Translations under genes and position numbers: made by a program | Source: Comamonadaceae bacterium OH2545_COT-014 | GTDB lineage: Bacteria > Pseudomonadota > Gammaproteobacteria > Burkholderiales > Burkholderiaceae_C | Assembly (NCBI GenBank): GCA_003859965.1 | Contig: RQYR01000005.1 | Span: 1-64,000, forward strand | Reading direction: 5' to 3' | Length of the DNA: 64,000 bases | The notes under the pieces: model-generated | Seen by the model: only the letters and a program-made list of their open reading frames with translations | The model's database searches: none | Told to the model about the DNA's origin: nothing | Part shown: positions 46,290-57,722 of the stretch, in pieces | Numbering within the stretch: the first letter of the stretch is position 1 | Layout of the letters: each line of letters opens with the position of its first letter

Positions 46290-47687
46290 TCAAGCGTTGC
46301 GCAAGCATTTCAAAATTTTTTCTTTCGGGTGCAGTGAAAGCACGGCATCAAGGGATGGCGTTTGCGGGGTGCCCATCACGAGCACGCGCACGGGCATAGC
46401 CAGTTGCGGCATTTTCAGGCCGTGAGCCGCAAGCGTTTCTTTGAGGGCGGCGGCGATCGATGCCTTGTCCCACGCGGGCAGGGCGGCGAGCTTGGCGGCC
46501 AGTGCATGCACGGCGGGGCGGACGGCCTCGGTGACGTGGGTGGCCAGGTCTTCGGCGCTGGCGGCTACGTCACTGTAGAAGGCGGCGGCGTGCCCGGCCA
46601 GGGCCGCGGTGGTGTCGCAGCGGTCCTTGTACAGGCCGCAGATGGCGGGCAGGCGCTCATCAGGCGTGAGGCCGCGTTGCTGCAATTGCGGTGCGACCAG
46701 CGCGGCGAGCGTGGCGTCGTCCGTTGTTTTCATGTGCTGGGCGTTGACCCAGCGCAGCTTGGCTTCATCGAACTGGGCGGCGCTGCGGCCGAGGTGATCC
46801 AGGTCGAACCATTGCAGGAATTGTTCGCGGCTGAAGATTTCATCGTCGCCGTGGCTCCAGCCCAGGCGGGCCAGGTAGTTGATCATGGCGTCGGCCAGGT
46901 AGCCTTCGTCGCGGTATTGCGTGACGGCCTTGGCGCCGTTGCGCTTGCTCATCTTCTCGCCCTGTTCGTTAAGCACGGTGGGCAGGTGGGCATAGACGGG
47001 CGGCTCTTTGCCCAATGCGCGGAAGATGTTGATCTGGCGCGGGGTGTTGTTGACGTGGTCGTCGCCGCGGATGACGTGGGTGATGCCCATGTCGATGTCG
47101 TCCACCACCACGCAGAAGTTGTAGGTGGGCGTGCCATCAGGGCGGGCGATGACCAAATCGTCCAGCTCGTCATTGCTGATCTCGATGCGGCCTTTGACCT
47201 TGTCGTCCCACGCGACCACGCCGCCTTGCGGGTTCTTGAAGCGCAGCACAGGCTGCACGCCTTCGGGCACGGGCGGCAGTTGTTTGCCCGGCTCAGGCCG
47301 CCAGGTGCCGTCGTAGCGGGGCTTTTGCTTGGCGGCCATCTGGCGCTCGCGCAGCGCATCGAGCTCGGCCACGCTCATGTAGCAGGGGTAGACCAAACCC
47401 TGGGCCTGCATCTGCGCCAGCACCTCTTTGTAGCGCGCCATGCGCTGCATTTGATAGAACGGGCCTTCGTCGGGCGTCATGCCCAGCCAGGCCATGCTTT
47501 CGAGGATCACATCGACGGCAGCCTGGGTGGAGCGCTCCTGATCGGTGTCTTCAATGCGCAGGATGAAGTCGCCGCCATTGGCTTTGGCAAAGGCCCAGGG
47601 GTAGAGGGCGGAGCGGATATTGCCCAGGTGGATGAAGCCGGTGGGCGAGGGGGCGAAACGGGTGCGAACGCGGGGGGTGTTGGTCAT
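46290..47687 (-). CDS. gltX: Glutamyl-tRNA synthetase
   Basis: This 465-residue class I synthetase charges tRNA-Glu. The ATP-site HIGH motif appears as [13 protein letters not shown] near residue 10-22, and the second motif is KMSKRNG. The catalytic, stem-contact and anticodon-binding domains are complete. ATG 47687 was chosen; the 15 codons upstream in the same frame are repeat-derived. It reads toward the tRNA-Ala-Glu-Asp cluster and may be co-transcribed with its own substrate tRNA-Glu. Confidence 0.98.
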   Translation of the reverse strand: MTNTPRVRTRFAPSPTGFIHLGNIRSALYPWAFAKANGGDFILRIEDTDQERSTQAAVDVILESMAWLGMTPDEGPFYQMQRMARYKEVLAQMQAQGLVYPCYMSVAELDALRERQMAAKQKPRYDGTWRPEPGKQLPPVPEGVQPVLRFKNPQGGVVAWDDKVKGRIEISNDELDDLVIARPDGTPTYNFCVVVDDIDMGITHVIRGDDHVNNTPRQINIFRALGKEPPVYAHLPTVLNEQGEKMSKRNGAKAVTQYRDEGYLADAMINYLARLGWSHGDDEIFSREQFLQWFDLDHLGRSAAQFDEAKLRWVNAQHMKTTDDATLAALVAPQLQQRGLTPDERLPAICGLYKDRCDTTAALAGHAAAFYSDVAASAEDLATHVTEAVRPAVHALAAKLAALPAWDKASIAAALKETLAAHGLKMPQLAMPVRVLVMGTPQTPSLDAVLSLHPKEKILKCLRNA

Positions 47688-47710
47688 GGTTTCAAGGCTT
47701 TTGGGCTGCC

Positions 47711-47747
47711 GGCGCTTTTCTGTCAAGCGCAAGCAGCTATCAAAACA
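47711..47747. repeat. Dispersed AGCAGCTATCA repeat between gltX and metZ
   Basis: GGCGCTTTTCTGTCAAGCGC with AAGCAGCTATCAAAAC forms a GCGCTT/AAGCGC half-hairpin followed by the AGCAGCTATCA core. The core recurs inside the exonuclease gene at 51865-51875 and, inverted as TGATAGCT, in the groES-groEL spacer. Confidence 0.55.
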
Positions 47748-47759
47748 ATAGTTGAATGC

Positions 47760-48995
47760 TTATGGGGCGGCCAGCGTGTCCAGCCCGCGCCGCAGGTCGT
47801 CTTGCAGGTCGCCCAGGTGTTCCAGGCCCACAGCCAGGCGCACCAGCGACTGGGTGATGCCGGCGGCTTGGCGTTGTTCTTCGGAAAGGCGGCCGTGCGA
47901 GGTGCTGGCCGGGTGGCTGATGATGCTGCGCACGTCGCCCAGGTTGGTGGCCAGGCTGCACACGCGCGTGTTGTCGATCAGATGGAAGGCGCGCGCGCGG
48001 CCTTGCCCGGGCGAGTCGGCGCGCAGGCGGAAGGCGATGACGGCGCCGCCTTGCCCGCTCATCTGGCGCATGGCCAGGGCGTGCTGCGGGTGCGAGGGCA
48101 GGCCGGGGTAGTACACGCGCTCGACGGCAGGCTGCTGCTGGAGCCACTGCGCCAGTTGCAGGGCGGCGGCGCTTTGGGCGCGCACGCGCAGCGCCAGGGT
48201 TTCCAGCCCCTTGTGCACGACCCAGGCGTTGAAGGGCGAGAGCACCATGCCGGCGGCGCGGTTGACCGGCGCGAGCTGGTCATCAACGATGGCGCGCGGG
48301 CCGCACACGGCGCCCGCCATGACGCGGCCCTGGCCGTCCAGAAACTTGGTGCCAGAGTGGACGACCAGATCGGCCCCCAGGGCGATGGGACGTTGCAGCA
48401 CCGGGGTGGCAAAGCAGTTGTCCACGGCCAGCAGCGCACCGGCGCCGTGGGCGATGCCGGCCAGCGCGGCGATGTCGCACACCTCGGTCAGCGGGTTGGT
48501 GGGCGTTTCAGCGAACAGCAGGCGCGTGTTGGGTTGCACGGCGGCCTGCCAGGCGTCCAAGTCGGTCTGCGGCACGAAGCTGGTTTGCACGCCAAAGCGC
48601 GCGAAGTCGGTGCCCAGCAGCCGGATGGTGGAGCCGAACATGGACTGCGAGCAAACCACGTGGTCGCCGCTTTTGAGCAGGCCCAGCCCCAGCAGCAAGA
48701 TGGCGGACATGCCGCTGGCGGTGGCGATGGCGGCTTCGGCCCCTTCCAGCGCGGCCAGGCGCTGCTCGAACGCGGTCACGCCGGGGTTGCCGGTGCGGGT
48801 GTAGGTGTAGCCAGCGTCGGGGTGGGCGAAGCGGTGGGCGGAGGTTTCGCTGTCGGGCTGGGTGAAGCTGCTGGTGAGGTACAGCGCCTCGGAGTGCTCG
48901 CCGTAGTGACTGGCGGGCGTGGACACGCGCAGGGCCAGCGTGTCGGGGTGCAGGCCGTCAGGCAGGGGGCGATGGGGGGCGGATGAGTGAGTCAC
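47760..48995 (-). CDS. metZ: O-succinylhomoserine sulfhydrylase
   Basis: This 411-residue PLP enzyme of the Cys/Met metabolism family makes homocysteine directly from O-succinylhomoserine and sulfide. It has SSSFTQP-type openings (LTSSFTQPDSET), YTRTGNPGVTAFEQRLAALEGAE and AETPTNPLTEVCDI. The PLP-lysine motif is VVHSGTKFLDGQGR. The only start that fits is GTG at 48995, about 21 bp after the purF stop, so it is probably translated from the purF transcript. It supplies homocysteine for the split MetH system at 14 kb. Confidence 0.93.
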   Translation of the reverse strand: MTHSSAPHRPLPDGLHPDTLALRVSTPASHYGEHSEALYLTSSFTQPDSETSAHRFAHPDAGYTYTRTGNPGVTAFEQRLAALEGAEAAIATASGMSAILLLGLGLLKSGDHVVCSQSMFGSTIRLLGTDFARFGVQTSFVPQTDLDAWQAAVQPNTRLLFAETPTNPLTEVCDIAALAGIAHGAGALLAVDNCFATPVLQRPIALGADLVVHSGTKFLDGQGRVMAGAVCGPRAIVDDQLAPVNRAAGMVLSPFNAWVVHKGLETLALRVRAQSAAALQLAQWLQQQPAVERVYYPGLPSHPQHALAMRQMSGQGGAVIAFRLRADSPGQGRARAFHLIDNTRVCSLATNLGDVRSIISHPASTSHGRLSEEQRQAAGITQSLVRLAVGLEHLGDLQDDLRRGLDTLAAP

Positions 48996-49016
48996 AGGGG
49001 GTGGATGGGGGGCAAA

Positions 49017-50510
<1,494 letters not shown>

Positions 50511-50699
50511 GGTGGTTGCAATCCTGCGTGAGAGAGAAGGTGGAAGGAAGAAAAAAGAAATCAGCCCCCGATTGTCGGGCCGAAAGCGCACGGCCGCCGC
50601 GCACCGGCCCGAAGCCGTGACCTGAGCCTGGGCGCGCGAGCCTGATTTTCAGGCAGGGCCAGGCTGGCTGGGCGGCCGGTCATGGACAATCGCCGCCCC

Positions 50700-52793
50700 A
50701 TGCATGTTCTATTCGACGAGGCGGGCAAGTTTCTGGCCGGCCGCATTCTTTCGGAGGCCGAGGCTTCGGCCCAGGTGGAGCTGGACTCTGGCAAGCGCGT
50801 CAAGGTCAAGGCTGCCAACCAGCTTTTGCGTTTTGACAAGCCCGCGCCCGCCGCGTTGCTGGCTGACGCGGCCGAACAGGCCGCGCAGGTGGAGTTGCCG
50901 CTGGCCTGGGAGTTCGCCCCCGAGGGCGAATTCGGCTTTGCCGAGCTGGCCGCCGACTACTTTGGCGGCGAACCGGGCGCCGTGCCGCAGGCCGCGATGC
51001 TGATGGCGCTGTACCAGGCGCCGCACTATTTCCGCCGCGCCGGCAAGGGCCGCTTCAAGAAAGCGCCCGCCGACGTGGTGGCGCAGGCGCTGGCCGCCAT
51101 CGAGAAAAAGAAGCAGATCGCCGCGCAAATCAGCGCCTGGGCGCAAGAGCTGGCCGAAGGCCGCTGCCCCGCGCCCATTGGCGATCAGCTCTACAAGATT
51201 CTGTTCAAGCCCGACAAGAATGCGCCCGAATACAAAGCCGTGGTCGAGGCCGCCCGCGCCACGCAAACCGCGCCGCTGACGCTGCTGAAAAACGCTGGCG
51301 CCATTGCCTCGGCCTGCCAGTTCCACTGGCAGCGCTTTCTGTTCGAGCACTTTCCCAAAGGCACGGGCTTTGCCGAACTGGCCGCGCCCGCCGTGGCCGA
51401 CGAGCTGCCGCTGGCCAGCGTGCAGGCCTATTCCATCGACGACTCGCACACCACCGAGATCGACGACGCGTTGTCGCTGCAAGGCCTGGGCACCGGCGCC
51501 GTGGTGCTGGGCATCCACATCGCCGCGCCGGGGCTGGCCATCCAGCCCGGCGACGCGCTGGACGCCGTGAGCCGCGCGCGCCTGTCCACCGTCTACATGC
51601 CGGGCCACAAGATCACCATGCTGCCCGACGACGTGGTGGACGCCTACACCCTGAGCGAAGGCCGCGCCGTGCCCGCTGTCTCGCTCTACATCACGCTGGA
51701 CGAAACCACGCTGGACGTGCGCGCCAGCGAAACCCGGCTGGAGCGCGTGCCCATTGCCGCCAACCTGCGCCACGACCAGCTTGATGGCGTGGTCACCGAA
51801 AGCTGGCTGCTGGCCCCTGCGGATGATGGCCAAAATGCCCTTGCAGGCACACCCATCGGGCGAGAGCAGCTATCATTTTTATACCGGCTGGCCCTGCACC
51901 TGAAAGCGCGGCGAGAGCAGGTGCGCGGCAAGCCGGAAACCTTCACCCGGCCCGACTACACCTTTCGCCTGGACAACGCCCCCGGCAGCGTGCCCACCGG
52001 CGGGGAAACCGTGCGCATCGACACGCGCCAGCGCGGCGCGCCGCTGGATCTGATCGTGGCCGAAGCCATGATCCTGGCCAACAGCACCTGGGGAGAATGG
52101 CTCAAGAGCCTGGGCGTGCCCGCCATCTACCGCAGCCAGGCCAGCCTGGCGCCCGGCATCAAGGTGCGCATGGGCACCAAGGCGCTGCCGCACGCGGGCA
52201 TTGGCGTGCCCAGCTATGCGTGGAGCACCTCGCCGCTGCGCCGTTACGTCGATCTGGTCAACCAGTGGCAAATCATCGCCGCCGCGCGCCATGGCCAGAC
52301 CGCCGCGCTGGCCGCGCCCTTCAAGCCCAAGGACGCGCAGCTGCTCGCCATCATCAGCGCCTTCGACGCCGCCTACACCGCCTACAACGCGCACCAGGCC
52401 GCCATGGAGCGCTTCTGGACGCTGCAATACCTGCGCCAGCAAGGCATCACCGAACTCACCGCCAGCGTGCTCAAGGAACAGGCGGGCGGCGCCTGGCTGG
52501 TGCGTGCCGACACGCTGCCGCTGACCTTTACCGTGCTGGGCGCAGCCGGCATGGCGCGCGGCGCGCGCGTGCGCGTGAAGCTGGGCGCGGTGGACGACAT
52601 TGCGCTGGACGTGGGCGGCACCGTGCTGGCGGTGCTGGCGGACAGCGCGCCCGGCGGCGCGGACGAAGCCAGTGGCGAGGACGACGCCGATGACGCCGTG
52701 GATGCCGGCCCCCTGGCCATTGCGGTGGATGTGAGCGAAGCCGACGGCGCCGACCCCCAGGCAGACGGGGCGAAGGCGGGCGAGCGCCCATAA
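50700..52793 (+). CDS. RNase II/R-family exoribonuclease
   Basis: This 697-residue RNB-family 3'-5' exoribonuclease has an N-terminal variable domain (MHVLFDEAGKFLAGRI), the central RNB catalytic domain with SIDDSHTTEIDDALSL (catalytic aspartates) and YMPGHKITMLP, and RYVDLVNQWQIIA. The C-terminal 50 residues are strongly acidic (GEDDADDAVDAG) and probably disordered. Nucleotides 51829-51881 (DGQNALAGTPIGREQLSFLY) carry a copy of the AGCAGCTATCA repeat in frame inside the catalytic half. The start at the conserved MHVLFDE was preferred over one six codons upstream. It degrades structured or fragment RNA in the cytoplasm. Confidence 0.9.
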   Translation: MHVLFDEAGKFLAGRILSEAEASAQVELDSGKRVKVKAANQLLRFDKPAPAALLADAAEQAAQVELPLAWEFAPEGEFGFAELAADYFGGEPGAVPQAAMLMALYQAPHYFRRAGKGRFKKAPADVVAQALAAIEKKKQIAAQISAWAQELAEGRCPAPIGDQLYKILFKPDKNAPEYKAVVEAARATQTAPLTLLKNAGAIASACQFHWQRFLFEHFPKGTGFAELAAPAVADELPLASVQAYSIDDSHTTEIDDALSLQGLGTGAVVLGIHIAAPGLAIQPGDALDAVSRARLSTVYMPGHKITMLPDDVVDAYTLSEGRAVPAVSLYITLDETTLDVRASETRLERVPIAANLRHDQLDGVVTESWLLAPADDGQNALAGTPIGREQLSFLYRLALHLKARREQVRGKPETFTRPDYTFRLDNAPGSVPTGGETVRIDTRQRGAPLDLIVAEAMILANSTWGEWLKSLGVPAIYRSQASLAPGIKVRMGTKALPHAGIGVPSYAWSTSPLRRYVDLVNQWQIIAAARHGQTAALAAPFKPKDAQLLAIISAFDAAYTAYNAHQAAMERFWTLQYLRQQGITELTASVLKEQAGGAWLVRADTLPLTFTVLGAAGMARGARVRVKLGAVDDIALDVGGTVLAVLADSAPGGADEASGEDDADDAVDAGPLAIAVDVSEADGADPQADGAKAGERP
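51829..51881 (+). repeat. Dispersed repeat copy inside the exonuclease gene
   Basis: CCAAAATGCCCTTGCAGGCA and CGAGAGCAGCTATCATTTTT form a repeat-like stretch sharing the 11-base core AGCAGCTATCA with 47732-47742. It is translated without breaking the frame. Confidence 0.5.
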
Positions 52794-52880
52794 TCAGGCT
52801 TGGCCGCCGCGCCGCTTGCGGCCCGGCCCGGATAAAAAACAAAACGCTCCGCCAACCTGTCACCCCGCTACTGTCACGCC

Positions 52881-53750
52881 ATGGTTCGCTTTCTCAAATC
52901 CCTTACCACGCTGCAATGGGCGCTGGGCCTGTCCGCGCTGCTGCATGCGGGCCTGCTGACCGTGCGGTTTGTTGACCCGGAAGGCTTCAACCGCGTTTTT
53001 GAAGACCTGCCGCTGGAGGTCATCCTCGTCAACGCCCGCACGGACGAAGCGCCAGCCAAGGCCCAGGCCATTGCCCAGGCCAACCTGGCCGGCGGCGGCG
53101 ACAGCCCGCGGCCTGACGTGCGCGCCACCAGCCCGCTGCCGCCCTCGCTGCAAGCCTCGCTGGGCGACGCCGCCACGGAGGAAAGCCAGCGCCAGATCGA
53201 GGCCATGCGCGAGCAGCAAAACCACCTGCTGACCCAGCTGCGCCAGCAAATCGCCGCCCTGCCGCCGCTGGATGTGCGCCAGCCCAATGCCGACCCCGAA
53301 GCGCGCGCGCGCGAAGAGCGCCGCCGCCACCTCACGCAGATGCTGGCCGAGATCGAACGCGCGGTGCAGGAGGAAAACGCCCGGCCCAAGAAGCGCTTCA
53401 TCAGCCCCGCCACGCGTGAGGAGGTCTACGCTCTGTACTACGACGCGCTGCGCCGCAAGATCGAGGCGCGCGGCACCAGCAACTTCCCCGAAATGAACGG
53501 GCGCAAGCTCTATGGCGAGCTGACCATGATGGTCACCGTCAACCACGACGGGCGTGTGCTGGATACCGAAGTCGTTGAAGGCTCCAGCAGCCGCCACCTG
53601 GACCGCCGCGCCGAAGCCATCGCCCAGGCGGCCGGGCCGTTCGAGAAATTCAGCGCCGCCATGCGCCGCCGGGCGGACCAGATCGTCATCGTCTCGCGCT
53701 TTCGCTTCACGCGCGACGAAACCCTGCAAACCCAGTTGCTGGGCAACTAG
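52881..53750 (+). CDS. TonB-like periplasm-spanning protein
   Basis: This 289-residue protein has one N-terminal transmembrane segment (about 11-28) and a Pro/Ala-rich then highly charged coiled-coil region (about 95-165). The C-terminal domain has GELTMMVTVNHDGRVLDTEVVEGS, like the TonB C-terminus or related TonB/TolA proteins. It starts about 87 bp after the exonuclease. No ExbB or ExbD genes are adjacent. It may transduce inner-membrane energy to outer-membrane receptors or have a structural envelope role. Confidence 0.8.
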   Translation: MVRFLKSLTTLQWALGLSALLHAGLLTVRFVDPEGFNRVFEDLPLEVILVNARTDEAPAKAQAIAQANLAGGGDSPRPDVRATSPLPPSLQASLGDAATEESQRQIEAMREQQNHLLTQLRQQIAALPPLDVRQPNADPEARAREERRRHLTQMLAEIERAVQEENARPKKRFISPATREEVYALYYDALRRKIEARGTSNFPEMNGRKLYGELTMMVTVNHDGRVLDTEVVEGSSSRHLDRRAEAIAQAAGPFEKFSAAMRRRADQIVIVSRFRFTRDETLQTQLLGN

Positions 53751-53774
53751 GGCCAGGGCGCCAGAGGCTACGCG

Positions 53775-54515
53775 ATGCGGGCGTTCAAGCGCTGGCTGGC
53801 ACTGTGCCTGCTGGCAGCGCTGCTGCTGCAAGGCTTTTTCATGGGCCGCATCGCGCTGGCGGCGTGGATGAATCCGCAGTCCACCGCCTTGCAGCGCTCC
53901 GAAGCGTGGCGCCTGCTGGGCAGCGCCGAGGGGCTGCGCTGGCGCCAGCAGTGGCGTGATTACGACGACATCTCGGTTCATCTGAAGCGCGCCGTCGTCA
54001 CGGCCGAGGACGACAGCTTTCTCGACCATGAAGGCGTGGATTGGGACGCCATCGAAAAGGCCTGGCAGCGCAATGCCCAGGCTGAAGAGGTCGCCGCCCG
54101 GCGTGCCGGGCAAAACCGCCCGGAGAGCCGACCGGCCCCGGCCGTCAGGATTCGCGGCGGCTCCACCATCACGCAGCAGCTGGCCAAGAACCTGCTGCTC
54201 TCTGGCGAGCGCACGCTGCTGCGCAAGGGGCAGGAGCTGGTGCTGGCTTTCGTGCTGGAGCGGTTGCTGACCAAGCGCCGCATTCTGGAGATTTACCTCA
54301 ACCACGTGGAGTGGGGCGAGGGCGTGTTCGGCGCCGAGGCCGCCGCGCAGCACTACTTTGGCAAAAGCGCGGCGCAACTGGGCGCGCTGGAGGCCGCGCG
54401 CCTGGCGGTCATGCTGCCGCGCCCGCGTTATTTTGAAAAGCGGCCGCAATCGGCCTGGCTGGCCCACCGCGCCCGCACCATTGCCCGCCGCATGGCAAAT
54501 ACGCCTGTGCCTTGA
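53775..54515 (+). CDS. mtgA: Monofunctional peptidoglycan glycosyltransferase
   Basis: This 246-residue GT51 enzyme polymerises lipid II glycan chains without a transpeptidase domain. An N-terminal membrane anchor spans residues 8-30. Catalytic EDDSFLDHEGVDWDAI, GGSTITQQLAKNLLLS and the third motif LTKRRILEIYLNHVEWGEGVFGAEAAAQHYFG are all intact. It follows the TonB-like gene by only 24 bp, so the two are probably co-transcribed. The usual aroE gene that I recall between them in relatives is absent. Confidence 0.93.
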   Translation: MRAFKRWLALCLLAALLLQGFFMGRIALAAWMNPQSTALQRSEAWRLLGSAEGLRWRQQWRDYDDISVHLKRAVVTAEDDSFLDHEGVDWDAIEKAWQRNAQAEEVAARRAGQNRPESRPAPAVRIRGGSTITQQLAKNLLLSGERTLLRKGQELVLAFVLERLLTKRRILEIYLNHVEWGEGVFGAEAAAQHYFGKSAAQLGALEAARLAVMLPRPRYFEKRPQSAWLAHRARTIARRMANTPVP

Positions 54516-54737
54516 ACGGCGCGCCCCGTTCGCTGCCGCCGGGCACTGGCGGGAGGCTGTGGATAAAATGCGTGGCTTGCTGTGCGCCCTGGCGGCGCTT
54601 TTTCCGTTTCAGACAACAAGAGCGAGAAAGGCATATCCGGTTATGACACCGCGAACTAGCTCCTTGCCCCAGGCTTCAAGCCCGGTGAGGCGCTGCCGCG
54701 TGCGTCTCTAAGACGGGGTTGCTATTGAAAATAAAGC

Positions 54738-54763
54738 AAAGCGCGGCGCGGCCCGCGCTTTTT
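54738..54763 (+). terminator. Terminator-like hairpin just upstream of thrS
   Basis: AAAGCGCGG, a short GC loop and CCGCGCTTTTT form a terminator-like hairpin ending 29 bases before the thrS ATG. It may end the mtgA transcript or act as an attenuator in the thrS leader. Confidence 0.7.
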
Positions 54764-54792
54764 CGTTTCTGGCTTCCGAGGTTTTCCGCATC

Positions 54793-56709
54793 ATGAGCAA
54801 CGCAGTTCACATCACCCTTCCCGACGGTTCGCAGCGCGAATTTCCAGGCCCGGTGACGGTGGCCGAGGTAGCCGCCGCCATTGGCCCCGGCCTGGCCAAA
54901 AACACCGTGGCCGGCAAGGTGGATGGGCGCCTGGTGGATGCCTGCGACCTCATCACGCACGATGCGGCGCTGCAAATCATCACGCCCAAAGACGAAGAGG
55001 GCGTGGAAATCATCCGCCACTCGTGCGCGCACCTGGTAGGCCACGCGGTCAAGCAGCTCTATCCCACGGCCAAGATGGTGATCGGCCCGGTGATTGAAGA
55101 GGGCTTTTATTACGACATCTCCTTCGAGCGTCCCTTCACGCCCGAAGACATGGCCGCCATCGAAAAGCGCATGAAAGAGCTGATCGCGCAGGACTACGAC
55201 GTGATCAAGAAGATGACGCCGCGCGCCGAGGTGATCGAGGTGTTCAAGCAGCGGGGCGAAGACTACAAGCTGCGCCTGGTGGACGACATGCCCGATGAAA
55301 AAGCCATGGGCCTGTATTACCACCAGGAATATGTGGACATGTGCCGCGGCCCGCACGTGCCCAATACGCGCTTTCTCAAAGCTTTCAAGCTGACCAAGCT
55401 GGCTGGCGCCTACTGGCGAGGCGATGCGAAGAACGAGCAGCTCCAGCGCGTTTATGGCACGGCCTGGGCTGACAAGAAGGCGCTGGACGCCTACATCACC
55501 CGCATGGAGGAAGCCGAAAAACGCGACCACCGCAAGCTCGGTCGCGAGCTGGATCTGTTCCATATCGACGAGCACTCGCCCGGCACCGTGTTTTGGCACC
55601 CCAAAGGCTGGACGCTGTGGCAAGAGGTGGAGCAGTACATGCGCCGCGTGTACCGCGACAACGGTTATCAGGAAGTCAAAGGCCCGCAGATTCTGGACAA
55701 AGCCCTGTGGGAAAAAACCGGCCACTGGGACAAGTACCGCGACAACATGTTCACCACCGAGAGTGAAAAGCGCGACTACGCCTTGAAACCCATGAACTGC
55801 CCGGGCCACATCCTCATCTTCAAGCAGGGTGTGAAAAGCTACCGCGACCTGCCGCTGCGCTATGGCGAATTTGGCGCCTGCCACCGCAACGAGCCTACGG
55901 GCGGCTTGCACGGCATCATGCGCGTGCGCGCCTTCACGCAAGACGACGGCCACATCTTCTGTACCGAAGACCAGATCCAGGCTGAAGTGACCGCTTTCAG
56001 CGCGCTGCTGCAAAAGGTGTATGCCGACTTTGGCTTTACCGACATCATCTACAAGGTGGCCACGCGGCCCGAACAGCGCATCGGTTCTGACGCCATCTGG
56101 GACAAGGCCGAACGCGCCCTGATGGAAAGCCTGCGCGCCGCTGGCAGCGAATTCATCGTCTCTCCCGGCGACGGCGCTTTCTACGGCCCCAAGATCGAAT
56201 ACACACTCAAAGACGCCATTGGCCGCCAGTGGCAGTGCGGCACCATCCAGGTGGACTTTTCCATGGCTGAGCGATTAAACGCCGAATACGTGGGCGAGGA
56301 CGGCGCACGCCATCGCCCTGTGATGCTGCACCGCGCCATTGTGGGCAGCATGGAGCGCTTCATCGGCATCCTGATCGAACAGCACGCCGGCGCCATGCCC
56401 ACCTGGCTGGCGCCGGTGCAGGTGGTTGTAACCGGCATCACCGACGCTCAGGCCGGCTACGTGCAGAGCGTGGCGCAAACGCTGCGCAACCAGGGGCTGC
56501 GGGTGGAAACCGATCTTCGCAACGAAAAGATCACTTATAAAATACGCGAGCATTCGTTGCAAAAAATCCCCTACATCCTTGTCGTGGGTGACAAGGAAAA
56601 AGAAGCTGGCGCCGTGGCGGTGCGTGCCCGTGGCAATGTGGACCTGGGCGTCATGCCGCTGGCGGAGTTTGCACGCCGCGCGGCGGCCGACCTGGCCGCC
56701 AAGGCTTGA
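54793..56709 (+). CDS. thrS: Threonyl-tRNA synthetase
   Basis: This 638-residue class II synthetase has an N-terminal TGS domain ([15 protein letters not shown]). The zinc-binding editing domain follows with [17 protein letters not shown], then a core with [17 protein letters not shown], the MNCPGH zinc cysteine ([14 protein letters not shown]) and [31 protein letters not shown]. The C-terminal anticodon-binding domain ends [12 protein letters not shown]. It is the first gene of the translation operon. Confidence 0.98.
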   Translation: MSNAVHITLPDGSQREFPGPVTVAEVAAAIGPGLAKNTVAGKVDGRLVDACDLITHDAALQIITPKDEEGVEIIRHSCAHLVGHAVKQLYPTAKMVIGPVIEEGFYYDISFERPFTPEDMAAIEKRMKELIAQDYDVIKKMTPRAEVIEVFKQRGEDYKLRLVDDMPDEKAMGLYYHQEYVDMCRGPHVPNTRFLKAFKLTKLAGAYWRGDAKNEQLQRVYGTAWADKKALDAYITRMEEAEKRDHRKLGRELDLFHIDEHSPGTVFWHPKGWTLWQEVEQYMRRVYRDNGYQEVKGPQILDKALWEKTGHWDKYRDNMFTTESEKRDYALKPMNCPGHILIFKQGVKSYRDLPLRYGEFGACHRNEPTGGLHGIMRVRAFTQDDGHIFCTEDQIQAEVTAFSALLQKVYADFGFTDIIYKVATRPEQRIGSDAIWDKAERALMESLRAAGSEFIVSPGDGAFYGPKIEYTLKDAIGRQWQCGTIQVDFSMAERLNAEYVGEDGARHRPVMLHRAIVGSMERFIGILIEQHAGAMPTWLAPVQVVVTGITDAQAGYVQSVAQTLRNQGLRVETDLRNEKITYKIREHSLQKIPYILVVGDKEKEAGAVAVRARGNVDLGVMPLAEFARRAAADLAAKA

Positions 56710-56735
56710 GGGTTTATGCAAGGAAAGCGGGCTTT

Positions 56736-56752
56736 GGGCCGTCAATACGGCC
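56736..56752. repeat. GGGCCGT-N4-ACGGCC hairpin upstream of infC
   Basis: GGGCCGT, CAAT and ACGGCC form the same 6-7 bp stem seen upstream of gpsA (12409-12425) with a different loop. It lies in the 89-bp thrS-infC gap and is followed by TAATAAGCTGC with ATAGCAA. Confidence 0.6.
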
Positions 56753-56798
56753 TAATAAGCTGCAAATAAAATAGCAATCACCTGAAAGAGGAACGACC

Positions 56799-57410
56799 AT
56801 CGCTACCAACTTTCGTGACCGCCGTCAGCGCGAAGAGCGCGCTCACCGGCTGAACCGTGAAATCACTGCCCCCGAAGTGCGCCTCAACGGCCCGGACAAC
56901 GAGCCGCTGGGCATCGTGCCCCTGCAGGAAGCGCTGCGCATGGCGGGCGATCTCGATGTGGATCTGGTTGAAATCGCCGCCACGGCCCATCCGCCCGTCT
57001 GCCGCCTGATGGACTATGGCAAGTTCAAATACCAGGAGCAAAAGCGCGCGGCAGAAGCCAAGGCCAAGCAGACGGTCATCGAAATCAAGGAAGTGAAGTT
57101 CCGCCCCGGCACGGACGAGGGTGACTACAACATCAAAATGCGCAACATCCGCCGCTTTCTGGGCGATGGCGACAAGGTGAAAGTCACGCTGCGTTTCCGG
57201 GGCCGTGAAATTACGCACCAGGAACTGGGTCTGGCGCTGCTCAACCGCATCCGTGACGAGCTGGCCGACACCATTCAGGTTGAGCAGTTTCCCAAGCTCG
57301 AAGGCCGCCAAATGATCATGATGCTGGCGCCCGCGCGCAAAAAGGCGGGCGGTGGTGGCAAGCAGGCTGCGGCGGCGGCAGATGCGCCACAAGCAGCGCC
57401 GGCGGCCTGA
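56799..57410 (+). CDS. infC: Translation initiation factor IF-3 (ATC start)
   Basis: This 203-residue IF-3 binds the 30S subunit and checks the start codon. The first conserved ATG lies 26 codons in, past [19 protein letters not shown], which is conserved IF-3 sequence. The true start therefore must be the ATC at 56799, which has GAAAGAGG just upstream. IF-3 genes use AUU or other non-AUG starts so that IF-3 can repress its own mRNA. The two IF-3 domains are complete ([47 protein letters not shown]). It follows thrS by 89 bp. Confidence 0.93.
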   Translation: MATNFRDRRQREERAHRLNREITAPEVRLNGPDNEPLGIVPLQEALRMAGDLDVDLVEIAATAHPPVCRLMDYGKFKYQEQKRAAEAKAKQTVIEIKEVKFRPGTDEGDYNIKMRNIRRFLGDGDKVKVTLRFRGREITHQELGLALLNRIRDELADTIQVEQFPKLEGRQMIMMLAPARKKAGGGGKQAAAAADAPQAAPAA

Positions 57411-57722
57411 GCGCGCGCCGTCCCCTGCTGCGGCGCCTCACACACGCGCTCTGCGGTTCACGCTCCGCTGCCTCACAGTTCATAATCCCTTGTATCCAGG
57501 CTGCGCACGTCGGAAGATGCGCGCAGGCTTGGGGTCAAAGGTTCTGTGCTGGCGGCAGCTGATGCGGGCGCGTCGTGTCATAATTGCAAGTTTTCCCGGC
57601 CTGTGGCTGGGGAAAGAATGGCCGCTGCGTTTTGCGGCTGGCCTGAAAAGTGGCTCGGGGCCATCAAGGGCGCAAGTGTTTTGCGCACGCCTCACGAGCA
57701 CAAATGAAAAGGAGCATTGCAA
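57411..57722. other. infC-rpmI spacer, 312 bp
   Basis: This unusually long gap in the operon has no gene supported. TCATAATTGC at about 57578-57587 contains a plausible -10 hexamer, so an internal promoter for rpmI-rplT is possible. The last 20 bases hold the AAGGAG of rpmI. A regulatory leader for ribosomal-protein feedback cannot be excluded. Confidence 0.45.

Noticed and set aside
46362-48986. Rightward 874-codon frame opposite gltX and metZ
   Set aside because: It spans two unrelated antisense genes and gives only compositionally biased sequence.
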